Shown here piece after piece: positions 8,464-19,681 of a stretch of 56,303 nt of DNA. The position numbers and the translations under genes were made by a program. Source of the DNA: Maritimibacter sp. (GTDB lineage: Bacteria; Pseudomonadota; Alphaproteobacteria; Rhodobacterales; Rhodobacteraceae); contig NZVC01000043.1 of the NCBI GenBank assembly GCA_002701395.1, positions 62,601 to 118,903 of the forward strand, in the 5' to 3' direction. The notes under the pieces were generated by a model. That model was not told the origin of the DNA, did no database searches, and was given only the letters and a program-made list of their open reading frames with translations. Within the stretch, counting starts at the first letter, position 1. The number at the start of each line of letters is the position of its first letter.

Positions 8464-9660
8464 TCAGCCGGAATGCCCCCCGGCTTGCCCCACGGTCATC
8501 CGGCCGCGCAACTCGGCCAGCCGTTCGTAGACCGGAAGAACCGCGTTCCGGTCCACCACGGGCGTGCGGCGAAGGCGCGACAGCACCTCTTCGGACAGGG
8601 TCGGGCCCTCGGGCATCGGCGCCATCTCGGGCAGGCTGCGCGCGGCCTGAGAGGGGGGCGGGGCGGTGTCCGGAACAGGCTCGGCGGCCGGTTCGGACAC
8701 GGGTTCGGGCACATCTTCGGCCTCGGGGGCAGGGGCGGCTGTCGCCGTCTCGACCTCTGCCACGGCATCTTCGGTCGCGGGTTCCGGCACGCCTTCGGGT
8801 GCCGCGCCGGGATGCATCTCGCCCTGGGAATAGTCGTAGGGCTGTTCGATGGTCTGCTGCGGCGCCGCGTCGACCGGTTCCGGTGCCCCATCCGACTCGG
8901 TCGGCGACGGCGTCGGGGCCTCCTCGGCGGCGGGCTCTGCAACGGGCGCGTCCGGGGCGGCGGCCATCTCAGGCTCGACATCCGGCAGGTCGGCCAAGGC
9001 GTCCTCGGTCGATGTCTCGGGCACGGGGGCTTCGAAGGCCGTGTCGTCTGCGTCTTCCGCGTCGCCGTCATCGGCGGGTTTGGCGAAGGGGTTGAAGCTT
9101 TCGTCCACCGGGGCCTGCGCCACGGGCGCATCCGCTTCGGGGGAGGCTGCAACGGTGTCCTCGGGCGCGGCGGGCACCTCGGGGGCCGTGTCCGGAGCCG
9201 CTTGCACCGGCGCGGGCGCCTCGGGTTCGGGCGCCTCGGCCTCGGGCGTCGCCTCGGAATAGCCGTGCCGGATGATCTGCGGCGGCGCGCGGCGCTCGGA
9301 CTCCACGTCGACGACAGGGGCGGCGGGTTGTTCCGACGGCACCTCTTGCGCGAAGCCGGTCTCGAATTCGGCATCCATGCCGCCATCAATCGGCTTCGAC
9401 AGGGACGCTACATGCTTCACGCCCTGTTCGCGCAGGATCTTCTGAACCCCGCGAATGGTCAGGCCGTCATCGTGCAGCAGCTTCTTGATGCCGCCCAACA
9501 GCGCCATGTCGGCGGGGCGGTAATAGCGTCGGCCACCGGCACGTTTGACCGGCTTCACCTGCGTGAAGCGGCTTTCCCAGAAGCGCAGCACATGGGTCGG
9601 CGTGCCAAGCCAGTCGGCGACCTCACTGATCGTGCGGAAGGCGTCGGGGGACTTGTCCAT
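8464..9660 (-). CDS. MerR-family transcriptional regulator with long acidic tail
   Basis: DNA-binding regulator. The first ~80 residues form a MerR winged helix-turn-helix: [22 protein letters not shown] (recognition region) and [20 protein letters not shown]. Most MerR proteins have a short coiled coil and effector domain; here some 300 residues of Ala/Pro/Glu/Asp-rich low-complexity sequence follow, with no cysteine-rich metal site. A short ordered block, [24 protein letters not shown], closes the protein. It follows ihfA on the same strand by 12 bases, an arrangement I associate with Rhodobacterales, where this regulator caps the plsX-fabH-ihfA run. The target genes are unknown. Confidence 0.88.
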   Translation of the reverse strand: MDKSPDAFRTISEVADWLGTPTHVLRFWESRFTQVKPVKRAGGRRYYRPADMALLGGIKKLLHDDGLTIRGVQKILREQGVKHVASLSKPIDGGMDAEFETGFAQEVPSEQPAAPVVDVESERRAPPQIIRHGYSEATPEAEAPEPEAPAPVQAAPDTAPEVPAAPEDTVAASPEADAPVAQAPVDESFNPFAKPADDGDAEDADDTAFEAPVPETSTEDALADLPDVEPEMAAAPDAPVAEPAAEEAPTPSPTESDGAPEPVDAAPQQTIEQPYDYSQGEMHPGAAPEGVPEPATEDAVAEVETATAAPAPEAEDVPEPVSEPAAEPVPDTAPPPSQAARSLPEMAPMPEGPTLSEEVLSRLRRTPVVDRNAVLPVYERLAELRGRMTVGQAGGHSG

Positions 9661-9672
9661 TCAAACGTCCTG

Positions 9673-9972
9673 TCAGGATTTGTTCCCTGCAGCGACCCGG
9701 TCCTTCATCAGGTGCGAGGGACGGAAGGTCAGCACCCGGCGGGGCAGGATCGGAACCTCCTCGCCGGTCTTGGGGTTACGGCCCACGCGGGCCGCCTTGT
9801 CGCGCACCGAGAACGTGCCGAAGGACGAGATCTTGACCGTCTCGCCGCGGACGAGCGCGTCGGACATGTGATCCAGCACCGACTCGACCAGTTGCGCGGA
9901 TTCATTGCGGGACAGGCCCACCTCGCGAAACACCGCTTCGCTGAGGTCCATGCGCGTCAATGTCTTACTCAT
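9673..9972 (-). CDS. ihfA: Integration host factor subunit alpha
   Basis: Nucleoid-associated DNA-bending protein that works as a heterodimer with IhfB. The 99-residue length and the signature [20 protein letters not shown] (residues 52-71), which contains the beta-arm that inserts into the minor groove, are typical of IhfA. The N-terminus [15 protein letters not shown] is alpha-type. GGGGGA stands just upstream of the ATG as ribosome site. It lies about 100 bases downstream of fabH on the same strand; coupling of ihfA with fabH/plsX is common in alphaproteobacteria. Confidence 0.96.
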   Translation of the reverse strand: MSKTLTRMDLSEAVFREVGLSRNESAQLVESVLDHMSDALVRGETVKISSFGTFSVRDKAARVGRNPKTGEEVPILPRRVLTFRPSHLMKDRVAAGNKS

Positions 9973-10070
9973 CCAAACTCCCCCTTGGAATTAGGGAAGG
10001 ATAGCGGCGGGAGATTTTCAAAGTCAACATCAACAGCTTGCGGCAAGCGGCTAAGACGGAACTTTGTTCG

Positions 10071-11042
10071 CTACCAGCGCAGGACAACGGCGCCCCAGGC
10101 CAGTCCGCCGCCGATTGCCTCGGTCACGACAAGGTCGCCGGGCTTGATCTGGCCGCGTTCGACCCCGACCGACAGGGCCAAGGGAATCGATGCCGCCGAC
10201 GTGTTGCCGTGATCCTGAACGGTCACGACGACCTTTTCCATCGGCACGTCGAGCTTCTGGGCCGTCGCCTTGATGATGCGCAGGTTGGCCTGATGCGGCA
10301 CCACCCAGTCGACATCGGCGTGGTCCAGCCCCGCCTTTTGCAGCGCCGCATCGGCGGTGGCCGCCAGCTTTTCGACGGCATGGCGGAACACTTCTTTTCC
10401 GCGCATGCGCAGATGGCCGGTGTTCTGGGTCGAAACGCCGCCGTCGACATACAGGATGTCGCGATGCCGCCCGTCCGAGTTCAGATCCGCCGCAAGGATG
10501 CCGCGGTCGCCAGAGGTGCCTTCGCCCTCTTGCGCCTCAAGCACCAGCGCCCCCGCGCCGTCGCCGAACAGCACGCAGGTGCCCCGGTCTTCCCAGTCGA
10601 GAATGCGCGAGAACGTCTCGGCCCCGATGACCATCACGCGCTTTGCCTGACCCGACATGATCATCGCGTTGGCGTTCGCCAGCGCAAAGACGAACCCGGC
10701 GCAGACCGCCTGCACGTCGAAGGCAAAGCCCGTTTCCATCTCCAGCGCGGCCTGAACCATCGTCGCAGCCGACGGAAAGGTCAGGTCGGCGGTCGAGGTC
10801 GCAAGGATGATCGCGTCGATGTCGGCGCCGGTCAGCCCGGCGTTGTCCAGCGCGGCACGGGCGGCAAGCGTGGCAAGGTCCGACGTGGTCTGACCCTCGG
10901 CGGCAAAGTGCCGCCGTTCGATACCCGAACGCGACCGAATCCACTCGTCCGAGGTATCCAGCGTCTTTTCGAATTCAGCGTTTTCGACAATGCGGTCGGG
11001 CAAATAGTGACCGACCCCACGGACAACGGCGCGTGTTATCAT
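10071..11042 (-). CDS. fabH: 3-oxoacyl-ACP synthase III
   Basis: Starts type II fatty-acid synthesis by condensing acetyl-CoA with malonyl-ACP. The 323-residue thiolase-fold enzyme carries the Cys-His-Asn triad: Cys114 in AVCAGFVF, His in [10 protein letters not shown], and Asn in [13 protein letters not shown], plus the C-terminal [13 protein letters not shown]. Its start overlaps the plsX end by four bases, so the two are co-translated, giving the usual order rpmF-plsX-fabH on this strand. Confidence 0.96.
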   Translation of the reverse strand: MITRAVVRGVGHYLPDRIVENAEFEKTLDTSDEWIRSRSGIERRHFAAEGQTTSDLATLAARAALDNAGLTGADIDAIILATSTADLTFPSAATMVQAALEMETGFAFDVQAVCAGFVFALANANAMIMSGQAKRVMVIGAETFSRILDWEDRGTCVLFGDGAGALVLEAQEGEGTSGDRGILAADLNSDGRHRDILYVDGGVSTQNTGHLRMRGKEVFRHAVEKLAATADAALQKAGLDHADVDWVVPHQANLRIIKATAQKLDVPMEKVVVTVQDHGNTSAASIPLALSVGVERGQIKPGDLVVTEAIGGGLAWGAVVLRW

Positions 11043-12154
11043 TCTATGTTACCGTTTCCAGCTTCTCTGCTCGCCGGATCATTGCCCGGCAGGGCGGCGG
11101 ATGCAAGGCGCTCGGCCAGCCGCTGGTTGAACCCGGACTGGGCCAGTTTGAACGCAAGTTTGATGGCGGCCGAGACGCCCGTGGCGTCGGCCGAGCCGTG
11201 GCTTTTGACGACGGTGCCGTTCAGGCCAAGGAACACGCCGCCGTTCACCCGGCGCGGGTCGATCCGCTTGGACAGGCGCCGAAGCGAGGTCATCGCCAGA
11301 AGCGCCGCGATTCGGGACAGGGGGGTCGCCTTGAACGCCTCGCCCAGAAAATCGCGGATCAGGCCGGCGGTGCCTTCGCCGGTCTTCAGCGCGACGTTGC
11401 CGGTGAACCCGTCGGTGACGATCACGTCGACCCGGTCGGACGGAATGTCGCCACCCTCGACGAAGCCAACGTATTTATACCCGCCCAGCGACTGGCGCTG
11501 GTCCAGCATCTCGTTGGCGACCTTCAGCTCGGCGCGGCCCTTGTGTTCCTCGGTGCCGACGTTCAGCAGGCCGACGCGCGGGCTTTCCAGCCCAAGCCCG
11601 TTGCGGGCATAGCTGGCGCCCATCAGCGCGTATTGCAGCAGGTCGTCCTCGTCCGCGCGCACGTCGGCGCCCACGTCGAGCATCATGTTGAACCCGCTTG
11701 GGTTCCGCGACGGCCAGAGACAGGCGATGGCGGGGCGGTTCACGCCGTCCAGCTTGCGCAGGCGCACCATCGACACCGCCATCAGCGCGCCGGTGTTGCC
11801 GCAGGACACGCAGGCCTGCGCCTCGCCCGAGCGGACCGCTTCGATCGCGCTCCACATCGAGGTGTCCTTGCCCTTGCGCATGACATGGCTGGGTTTGGCG
11901 TCCATCGTCACGACGCCCTCGGCGTCGCGGATCTCGCACCGCTCGCGCAGCTGCGCCCGACGGGCCAGCAGCGGCTCAAGCTCGTCGCGCCGGCCGTGCA
12001 GGATGAACCCGATGTCGGGGTTCTTCGACGCCGACATGGCACAACCGCCAATGACGGCGGCCGGTCCCCGGTCGCCGCCCATGGCGTCTACGGATATCAC
12101 GATACGGCCGGAACCCGCAGTGGACCGGGGCGGTTTGCTATCTGCTACGCCCAT
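11039..12154 (-). CDS. plsX: Phosphate acyltransferase PlsX
   Basis: Makes acyl-phosphate from acyl-ACP, the first step of glycerophospholipid synthesis through PlsY. The 371-residue protein begins its core at [18 protein letters not shown] (residues 20-37) and contains [13 protein letters not shown] and [16 protein letters not shown], all strong PlsX signatures. It lies 24 bases after rpmF and overlaps fabH by four bases. The C-terminal 25 residues are unlike the core and likely flexible. Confidence 0.96.
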   Translation of the reverse strand: MGVADSKPPRSTAGSGRIVISVDAMGGDRGPAAVIGGCAMSASKNPDIGFILHGRRDELEPLLARRAQLRERCEIRDAEGVVTMDAKPSHVMRKGKDTSMWSAIEAVRSGEAQACVSCGNTGALMAVSMVRLRKLDGVNRPAIACLWPSRNPSGFNMMLDVGADVRADEDDLLQYALMGASYARNGLGLESPRVGLLNVGTEEHKGRAELKVANEMLDQRQSLGGYKYVGFVEGGDIPSDRVDVIVTDGFTGNVALKTGEGTAGLIRDFLGEAFKATPLSRIAALLAMTSLRRLSKRIDPRRVNGGVFLGLNGTVVKSHGSADATGVSAAIKLAFKLAQSGFNQRLAERLASAALPGNDPASREAGNGNIE

Positions 12155-12178
12155 CTCGTCACCGCGTCTCGTACCGGC

Positions 12179-12385
12179 TTACGCCGCGTCTTCGTCCAGC
12201 TCGATCTCGTCGGCCATCGCGACCACTTCACGGTCGGCATAGTGGCCGCAGGACGGGCAGACGTGGTGGGGGCGCTTCAGCTCGCCACAGTTCGGACACT
12301 CGTTCGGGTTCGAACCTTCAAGCGAGTCGTGCGAACGGCGCATGTTGCGGCGCGACTTCGTAACTTTATTCTGAGGGACAGCCAT
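12179..12385 (-). CDS. rpmF: 50S ribosomal protein L32
   Basis: Small ribosomal protein of 68 residues. The N-terminal block [18 protein letters not shown] is diagnostic, and the zinc-ribbon form is seen from two Cys pairs, CPNC (about 30-33) and CPSC (about 43-46). The acidic tail is common in alphaproteobacteria. It heads the minus-strand rpmF-plsX-fabH-ihfA run. Its usual upstream neighbour yceD is not adjacent here: an EF-G-like gene on the other strand lies between them. Confidence 0.96.
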   Translation of the reverse strand: MAVPQNKVTKSRRNMRRSHDSLEGSNPNECPNCGELKRPHHVCPSCGHYADREVVAMADEIELDEDAA

Positions 12386-12811
12386 GTCTCAACCTCGGTT
12401 TGCGGCGGGCCAAGCGCCCTTTGGTGAATAGGATAGGGCGGGGAAAACACCCCTTGGCCCGAATGTGTCAGCGAGGGCCGGAACATACTGCGATTCTTCA
12501 ATCGTGCAAGCTGTTTTTCCGACCCGTTCCCCGGCCCGGATAAGGGGGCCAGAGGGCGCCCACATACGCCGGAGCGCGCCCCGTTTCAAGGGCTGGCTGT
12601 GCAAGGCTCTTGACGCAACGGCCGCCCGCGTCCGACCATGCGACGCGGCCCCCTTCCAACGAACGCGGGCGATGCGGCGGAACATCCGCACACCCCCGGG
12701 GCGCACGGCAGGTCCTCAGGCAGTCCAGAACCGGTCATCGGGCAGTGGTACGCGTGCGTTTGCGCGCGCACCGCCTGTCGCACAAGGCCGGTCGGACAGA
12801 GGAGGACGGAC
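12386..12811. other. Divergent promoter region between rpmF and the EF-G-like gene
   Basis: About 425 bases between divergent genes, so promoters for both should lie here. The part nearest rpmF is less GC-rich. I see no RNA gene and no strong inverted repeat. An in-frame extension of the EF-G-like gene upstream to 12638 is possible, but its sequence is Arg/Gly/Pro-rich noise and is not supported. Confidence 0.5.
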
Positions 12812-14743
12812 ATGCGCTGCTTCACGGTGCTCGGACCATCGCAATCGGGGAAAACCACGCTGACAGAGGCGCTCGGCGCGCTGGAGGGGCGACAGCGCGC
12901 CACCCCCTTCGGCGACCGGCTGACCCTTCGATGTTTCGACTACCTGTCCGAGGCGTGGGGCGCGTTCGACGTGACCGGCGGCACCGACAACCTAGCGGCG
13001 GCGGGCCACGCGCTGGCGGCATCGGACCACGCGGTCCTTGTGGTGCCGCCCCATCCCGAGGCGGCGCCGCAGGCGGCCCCTTACCTGAGACTGATCGAAG
13101 AGGCGGGCGTTCCCGCCTCTCTCTTCATCAACCACATGGACGGGTTCGAGGGCCGGGTGCGCGATACGGTGGCCGCGCTTCAGACCTATGCCGCGCATCT
13201 TCTGGTGCTGCGGCAGGTGCCGATCCGCGCGGGCGGCGAGATCACCGGCGCGGTGGACCTGATCTCGGAACGCGCGTGGGAATACCGCGAGGGGCGGCCC
13301 TCGGCGCTGGTGGAGATGCCGGAAACCATCCGTGCCCGCGAACAAGAGGCGCGGGCCGAGATGCTGGAAAACCTTGCCGACTATGACGACGCGCTGCTGG
13401 AACAGCTGATCGAGGACAAGGTCCCGGCGCCGGACAGCGTGTTCGCGATGGTCGCGGACATGCACCGGCGCAACGATATCTTGCCGGTGTTCCTTGGCGC
13501 GGCGCTGCACGCCAACGGGGTGACGCGGCTGATGAAGGACCTGCGCCACGAATCGGCGGGCCCCGAGGCGGTCGCGGCCCGCTTGCGCGTGGCACCCGAC
13601 GCGGTGATCGCGGTCTGGGGCGACAACCGGCGGCACGTCGGCAAATCGGTGCTGCTGCGCGCCCTGGGCGGCGATCTTGCCCCCGGCGCCGCGTTGGGCG
13701 GCGGCACGCTGGGCACGCTGGCCGCGCCCGACGGCAAGCCGGTCGACGGGGCGGTGCCGCCGGGCGGGCTGGCGCTTGCGGTGAAATCCGACCACCTCGC
13801 GCCCGGGACGGTCTATGCGAACGGCGATGCGCAGCCGATGCCCGGCTGGGCCGCCGGTCCGGCGCCCGCCATGGTGCGCCTGCTGACCCCCGCGAACACC
13901 CGGGACGAGGCGCGGCTGTCCGGCGCGCTGTCGCGGGTCGCCGGGGTCGATCCCGGGCTGCGCCTGTCGCAGGACCCCGAAACCGGGCACGCCTGCGTCC
14001 ATGTCCAGGGCCCGATGCACCTGCGCCGACTGTCCGACCTGCTGGCGTCGGAATTCGACATCGCGGTGCAGGACGACCCGCCCGAAGGCTGCTACCGCGA
14101 AACCGTCACGCGCCCGGCCGAGGCGCGCTATCGCCACCGCAAGCAGTCGGGCGGGGCAGGGCAGTTCGCGGACATCCACCTGACGGTGCGCCCGCAACAG
14201 CGCGGCGCGGGCTTTGCCTTCGACGAGACGGTGAAGGGCGGCGCGGTGCCCCGAAACTATATCCCCGCGGTGCAGGCGGGCTGCGAAGAGGCGCTGAAGC
14301 AGGGGCCGATGGGCTTTCCCGTGCTCGACGTCGCCGTCAAGCTGACCGACGGCAAGCACCACGCGGTCGACAGTTCGGACCACGCCTTTCGCACCGCCGG
14401 GCTGATGGGGTTGCGGCAGGCGCTGGCCGAGGCGGGGCCGGTGCTGCTGCAACCGGTGCAGCGCATCGACATCCACGTCCCGTCGATCTACGCGGGCGGG
14501 CTGGTGGCGCAGGTCTCGGCGCTGAAGGGGCAGGTGCTGGGCTTCGACCCGCACCCGACCGCGCGCGGCTGGGACGTGTTCCGCGCCCTGATCCCGCAAC
14601 CGGCCGAAGACGCGCTGTTCCGCGCTCTGGCCGGGCTGACCCACGGCACCGGCTGGTATGAAAGCCGGTTCGACCATTACGAGGAACTGCACGGCAAGAC
14701 CGCCGAGAAGGTGCGCGCCGACCGGGCGGCGGCAGAGGCCTGA
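12812..14743 (+). CDS. Elongation factor G-like protein with degenerate GTPase motifs
   Basis: Paralogue of the translocation GTPase EF-G, 644 residues against about 700 for true EF-G. The start ATG at 12812 is preceded by AGGAGG. The P-loop GPSQSGKT (8-15) is intact. Other GTPase motifs are altered: the G3 motif DTPGH is DVTGG at 53-57, so the catalytic His is missing; the G4 motif NKxD is NHMD at 107-110; the switch I RGITI block is not seen. Domains III-V look preserved (EAGCYRETV-like domain IV entry, KQSGGAGQFADIHL, GGLVAQVSALKGQVLG). Nucleotide hydrolysis may therefore be weak or absent, and a role other than normal translocation is possible. It stands alone on the plus strand between rpmF and yceD. 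Confidence 0.85.
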   Translation: MRCFTVLGPSQSGKTTLTEALGALEGRQRATPFGDRLTLRCFDYLSEAWGAFDVTGGTDNLAAAGHALAASDHAVLVVPPHPEAAPQAAPYLRLIEEAGVPASLFINHMDGFEGRVRDTVAALQTYAAHLLVLRQVPIRAGGEITGAVDLISERAWEYREGRPSALVEMPETIRAREQEARAEMLENLADYDDALLEQLIEDKVPAPDSVFAMVADMHRRNDILPVFLGAALHANGVTRLMKDLRHESAGPEAVAARLRVAPDAVIAVWGDNRRHVGKSVLLRALGGDLAPGAALGGGTLGTLAAPDGKPVDGAVPPGGLALAVKSDHLAPGTVYANGDAQPMPGWAAGPAPAMVRLLTPANTRDEARLSGALSRVAGVDPGLRLSQDPETGHACVHVQGPMHLRRLSDLLASEFDIAVQDDPPEGCYRETVTRPAEARYRHRKQSGGAGQFADIHLTVRPQQRGAGFAFDETVKGGAVPRNYIPAVQAGCEEALKQGPMGFPVLDVAVKLTDGKHHAVDSSDHAFRTAGLMGLRQALAEAGPVLLQPVQRIDIHVPSIYAGGLVAQVSALKGQVLGFDPHPTARGWDVFRALIPQPAEDALFRALAGLTHGTGWYESRFDHYEELHGKTAEKVRADRAAAEA

Positions 14744-14750
14744 TCCCGGC

Positions 14751-14809
14751 TTCTTCTGTCCAAAAATATCCCGGGGGAGCGCGCGCAGCGCGCGGGGGCA
14801 GAGCCCCCC
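14751..14809. repeat. REP-like palindromic element after the EF-G-like gene
   Basis: A block starting TTCTTCTGTCCAAAAATATC, followed by CCGGGGGAG and two hairpins: GCGCGC-GCA-GCGCGC at 14779-14793 and GGGGGC-AGA-GCCCCC at 14794-14808. I recognise this arrangement as resembling an intergenic repeat found at gene ends in Rhodobacteraceae. It occurs once in this window. It lies between convergent genes and may act as a terminator or mRNA stabiliser. Confidence 0.55.
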
Positions 14810-14846
14810 GCGACCGCCTGAAACGGGTGCTGAAAGCGCAGAGCGC

Positions 14847-15401
14847 CTAGCCCTCGCCGTCGTCCTTCATCTGCGCGCGCAACGCGGCAAGACCGGCGAA
14901 GGGCTTCGTCTCTTCCTCGCGGATCGGCTCGACGCCGTCCTCCGCGAAGGTCTCTTCGACCGGCGCGGCGCCCTCGGCGCGGGGATACATCGGCAGGTTC
15001 AGCGCCAGCGCCTCGATCATCAGCGCCTGCAGGTCCAGAACCGCCGGAAGCGGCTCGATCGAGTCGTCCTCGGGGATCTCGGCCTCTTCCGCCTCGGGCA
15101 TCTCGGGCGGTTCGGCCACATAGCTGCGGGCCACCTCGGCGTCGATCCGCGTCGTCACCGGCGCCAGCGTCGCCACGCAGGGCTGCACCACCGTCGCGCC
15201 CAGCATCGCATCAAGCCGCCAGTCGGTTTTGCCCTCGGGCACCAGCCGCCCTTCCAGCCGCAGCTTTTTCAGCCCCAGCAGGTCCAGTTCGCCGGCAATC
15301 TCGGCGCGCACCTCGGCGTCCGGTTCCAGCCGGAAGTCATGCACGCCGCCGCTGCGCAGAGCGGCAAGTCGGATCTTGGTCGTCGCGTCGCGCTCGTCCA
15401 T
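14847..15401 (-). CDS. YceD/DUF177 family protein
   Basis: Conserved 184-residue protein of the DUF177 (YceD) family, linked in bacteria to ribosomal RNA metabolism and usually encoded just before rpmF. Characteristic parts are the central LLGLKKLRLEGRLVPEG, the conserved Cys in VVQPCVATLAPVTTRID, and the acidic C-terminal half containing DLQALMIEALALNLPMYPR and FAGLAALRAQMKDD. A longer reading from 15611 is possible, but it would overlap the divergent bamE gene, and the start at 15401 gives the expected family N-terminus. The separation from rpmF by more than 2 kb is unusual. Confidence 0.85.
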   Translation of the reverse strand: MDERDATTKIRLAALRSGGVHDFRLEPDAEVRAEIAGELDLLGLKKLRLEGRLVPEGKTDWRLDAMLGATVVQPCVATLAPVTTRIDAEVARSYVAEPPEMPEAEEAEIPEDDSIEPLPAVLDLQALMIEALALNLPMYPRAEGAAPVEETFAEDGVEPIREEETKPFAGLAALRAQMKDDGEG

Positions 15402-15525
15402 TCGCTTGAACCCTTTGCGTTCTATCTGGTAAGCGACGTAGAAGTTCGGCAGGCCCGAGACAAGAGGCCGGAACCACCGGCCGCTCGGGGGCCAGCGCCG
15501 CAAGGCCAGAGACGTGAGGGTTGCA

Positions 15526-15984
15526 ATGGGCAGGATCACCGCCGGTTTCCGGCTGACGTTAGTGGCGGGGCTGCTTGGCCTGCTTGCCGCCTGTTCCAAC
15601 ATCGACCGCACGCATGGCTACGTGCCGACCGACGACGTGCTGGCGCAAGTCACCGTCGGGGCCGACACCCGCGAAACGGTGGCAGAACTGGTTGGCCGTC
15701 CCTCGGCCTCGGGGATTCTCGACGTCGGCGGCTGGTATTACGTGAAATCCAAGTTCCGCGCCTACGGCTTCCGCCAGCAGCGCGAGATCGAGCGCGAAGT
15801 CGTCGCGATCAGCTTCAACGAGGCCGGTGTTGTCGAGAACGTCGAGCGGTTCGGCATGGCCGAGGGCCGCGACATCACGATTTCGCGCCGCGTGACCGAC
15901 AGCAACATCAAGGGCGTTTCGTTCCTGCGTCAGCTGTTCGGCAGCTTCGGCAACTTCACAGCGGACCAGCTGCTGGCCCGCTAG
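15526..15984 (+). CDS. bamE: Outer membrane protein assembly factor BamE
   Basis: Small lipoprotein of the BAM complex that inserts beta-barrel proteins into the outer membrane. The signal peptide ends in a lipobox LLAAC with Cys23 as the lipidation site. The SmpA/OmlA domain follows (VGADTRETVAELVGRPS and GGWYYVKSKFRAYGF). ATG 15526 is chosen because GAGGG lies seven bases upstream; a GTG at 15514 would add four residues. It is divergent from yceD with about 125 bases between them and ends in a clear terminator. Confidence 0.88.
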   Translation: MGRITAGFRLTLVAGLLGLLAACSNIDRTHGYVPTDDVLAQVTVGADTRETVAELVGRPSASGILDVGGWYYVKSKFRAYGFRQQREIEREVVAISFNEAGVVENVERFGMAEGRDITISRRVTDSNIKGVSFLRQLFGSFGNFTADQLLAR

Positions 15985-16012
15985 GTCCGGCGGCCTTTGC
16001 CGACAGGTTTCA

Positions 16013-16040
16013 GACCCGGCGCCGGTGCGCCGGGTCTTTT
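16013..16040 (+). terminator. Rho-independent terminator of bamE
   Basis: Perfect 10-bp stem GACCCGGCGC / GCGCCGGGTC with loop CGGT, followed by TCTTTT. It lies 29 bases after the bamE stop and just before the end of the convergent msrB gene. Confidence 0.88.
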
Positions 16041-16045
16041 CATGT

Positions 16046-16438
16046 TCAGTCTTCCGGTTCGAATTCCAGCGCTACGCCGTTGATGCAATAGCGCAGTCCC
16101 GTGGGCTGCGGCCCGTCGGGGAAGACGTGGCCAAGGTGTGCTTCGCAGCGGTTGCAGTGCACCTCGGTCCGTTTCATGAACCAGCTGCGGTCCTCGCTTT
16201 CGCCCACCAGCTCGCCGTCCAGCGGCTGCCAGAACGAGGGCCAGCCGCTGCCGCTTTCGAACTTGTGCGCCTGATCGAACAGGGGCGCGCCGCAGCAGGT
16301 GCAGCGGAAGGTGCCCGGATCCTTCGGGAAATCGTCGTGCGTGAACGCGCGCTCGGTGCCGTGCTTGCGGGTGACCTTGTAGGTCAGATCGTCAAGCTGC
16401 TCGCGCCATTCCGCGTCGGTCTTGGTGACCTTGTCCAT
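16046..16438 (-). CDS. msrB: Peptide-methionine (R)-S-oxide reductase
   Basis: Repairs oxidised methionine (R isomer) in proteins, using thioredoxin. The 130-residue protein shows the zinc-binding pairs Cys46/Cys49 (CTCC) and Cys95/Cys98 (CNRC), the substrate block GSGWPSFWQP, and the catalytic Cys118 in RYCINGVAL. No signal peptide, so cytosolic. It is a single gene convergent with bamE. The 136-base gap to olsB, which is divergent, should hold promoters for both. Confidence 0.96.
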   Translation of the reverse strand: MDKVTKTDAEWREQLDDLTYKVTRKHGTERAFTHDDFPKDPGTFRCTCCGAPLFDQAHKFESGSGWPSFWQPLDGELVGESEDRSWFMKRTEVHCNRCEAHLGHVFPDGPQPTGLRYCINGVALEFEPED

Positions 16439-16574
16439 GTGTGCTCTCCGGCTTCGTCAGATGGGTGTCACATCTTGTGTGTACCTGAACTCGAAACCAT
16501 AGGTAATATCGCGTGGCGGCTTTCCAAGTTCAGCGGACGGGCCGTCCCAGTACGGATCGGGCGGAGAGGGCAGG

Positions 16575-17321
16575 ATGCTTCGCAGGGGCAGATACCACGC
16601 ACGGATGGCAGAGACGCCCGAGGACATCGCGGCGGCACAGGCGCTGCGCTATCGCACCTTCATCGCCGAAACGGGCGCCGCGCCGCGCGACGGCGGGTCC
16701 GACGCCGACCGCTTCGACGAGATCTGTAGCCACGTTCTGGTCGAGGACAGCCGCGACGGCGCGCTGGCGTGCTGTTTCCGGATGTTGCCGCTGTCGGGTG
16801 CCGAGATCGGCAACAGCTATTCCGCGCAGTATTACGGCCTGTCGGCGCTGGAAGGCTACGAGGGGCGGATGGTCGAGATGGGCCGTTTCTGCATCGACCC
16901 GGACCACGCCCGCGACCCCGACATCCTGCGTGTCGCGTGGGGGGCGATGACCCGGTTCGTGGACGAACAGGGCGTCGACATGCTGTTCGGCTGTTCGTCG
17001 TTCCACGGGACCGAAACCGACAGCTACCTTGATGCCTTCGCGATGCTGAAGGAACGTCACCTTGCTCCGAAGCGGTGGCTGCCCAAGGTGAAGGCCCCCG
17101 ACGTGTTCCGCTTTGCCCGGCGGCTGCGGCGCAAGCCCGACGCGAAGGCGGCGCTGAAGACGATGCCGCCCTTGCTGCGGACCTATCTGATGATGGGCGG
17201 CTGGGTCAGCGATCACGCGGTGGTGGATCACGACCTGAACACGCTGCACGTCTTCACCGGGCTTGAGATTTCCGCCGTCCCGCCCGCCCGCGCACGGGCG
17301 CTGCGCATGGTGGCGGGCTGA
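16575..17321 (+). CDS. olsB: Ornithine-acyl-ACP N-acyltransferase (OlsB-like GNAT protein)
   Basis: Likely first enzyme of ornithine-lipid synthesis, adding a 3-hydroxyacyl chain to ornithine to give lyso-ornithine lipid. The 248-residue GNAT-fold protein has the family blocks AAAQALRYRTFIAE, DRFDEICSHVLVED, and EMGRFCIDPDHARDPDILRVAW, which match OlsB and the related hemolysin-like acyltransferases. The second enzyme, OlsA, is not next to it; the next gene on the same strand, after 53 bases, is an ABC-F ATPase. GGAGAGGGCAGG upstream of the ATG serves as ribosome site. Confidence 0.85.
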   Translation: MLRRGRYHARMAETPEDIAAAQALRYRTFIAETGAAPRDGGSDADRFDEICSHVLVEDSRDGALACCFRMLPLSGAEIGNSYSAQYYGLSALEGYEGRMVEMGRFCIDPDHARDPDILRVAWGAMTRFVDEQGVDMLFGCSSFHGTETDSYLDAFAMLKERHLAPKRWLPKVKAPDVFRFARRLRRKPDAKAALKTMPPLLRTYLMMGGWVSDHAVVDHDLNTLHVFTGLEISAVPPARARALRMVAG

Positions 17322-17374
17322 CGCCACATTCGGCCCCCGTTGACGATGCCGCGGCGCGGGGATAGCTGCTGCGC

Positions 17375-19204
<1,830 letters not shown>

Positions 19205-19211
19205 GGCGGCG

Positions 19212-19595
19212 CTATTTCGCGCCGCAGAACATCTCGTACAACACGCCCATGATGCGGATCGAACGCTCGTCCGCGAGGCTGTAAAAGATCGTCTTGCCGT
19301 CCCGGCGCGGCGCGACCAGCCCTTCGGACCGCAGGCGGGACAACTGCTGTGACACGGCGGCTTGCCGAGCGCCCAGAAGGTTTTCCAGTTCGGTCACCGA
19401 CTTTTCGCCCGTCGCAAGGTGGCACAGGATCATCAGCCGACCTTCATGACTGATCGCCTTCAGGAACGCCGCGGCTGCCTCGGCGTTCTGGGTCATCTGG
19501 TCGATGTCGCTCCGGTCGAGCCGCTCCGCGAACGCGGTTTGGTCGACGTCCTGCGGTGTGGCGGTGGTGTTGTCCATCTTGGTGTCCAAGGGCAT
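19212..19595 (-). CDS. ArsR-family transcriptional regulator
   Basis: Small winged helix-turn-helix repressor, 127 residues. The recognition region AFLKAISHEGRLMILCHLATGEKSVTELENLLGARQAAVSQQLSRLRSEG is spread over about residues 44-93 and is typical of ArsR; the wing is RRDGKTIFYSLAD. It lacks the classic metal-binding CVC box; the two Cys (in ILCHL and EMFCGAK) are isolated, so a metal-sensing role is not shown. The N-terminal ~35 residues are polar and variable. The target is not evident, as the gene stands alone between convergent and divergent neighbours. Confidence 0.88.
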   Translation of the reverse strand: MPLDTKMDNTTATPQDVDQTAFAERLDRSDIDQMTQNAEAAAAFLKAISHEGRLMILCHLATGEKSVTELENLLGARQAAVSQQLSRLRSEGLVAPRRDGKTIFYSLADERSIRIMGVLYEMFCGAK

Positions 19596-19681
19596 CCGGT
19601 CGTACCGTCCGCTAATTTAGCATGTTCCGTGAGGAATTGCAGTACTCCGGTGGCAAGAATGGTTCCAGACGCCGGAAGGTT

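Noticed and set aside
8473..11612. Two long plus-strand open frames over merR, ihfA and fabH
   Set aside because: They cross three genes with clear family motifs on the minus strand and have no motif of their own.
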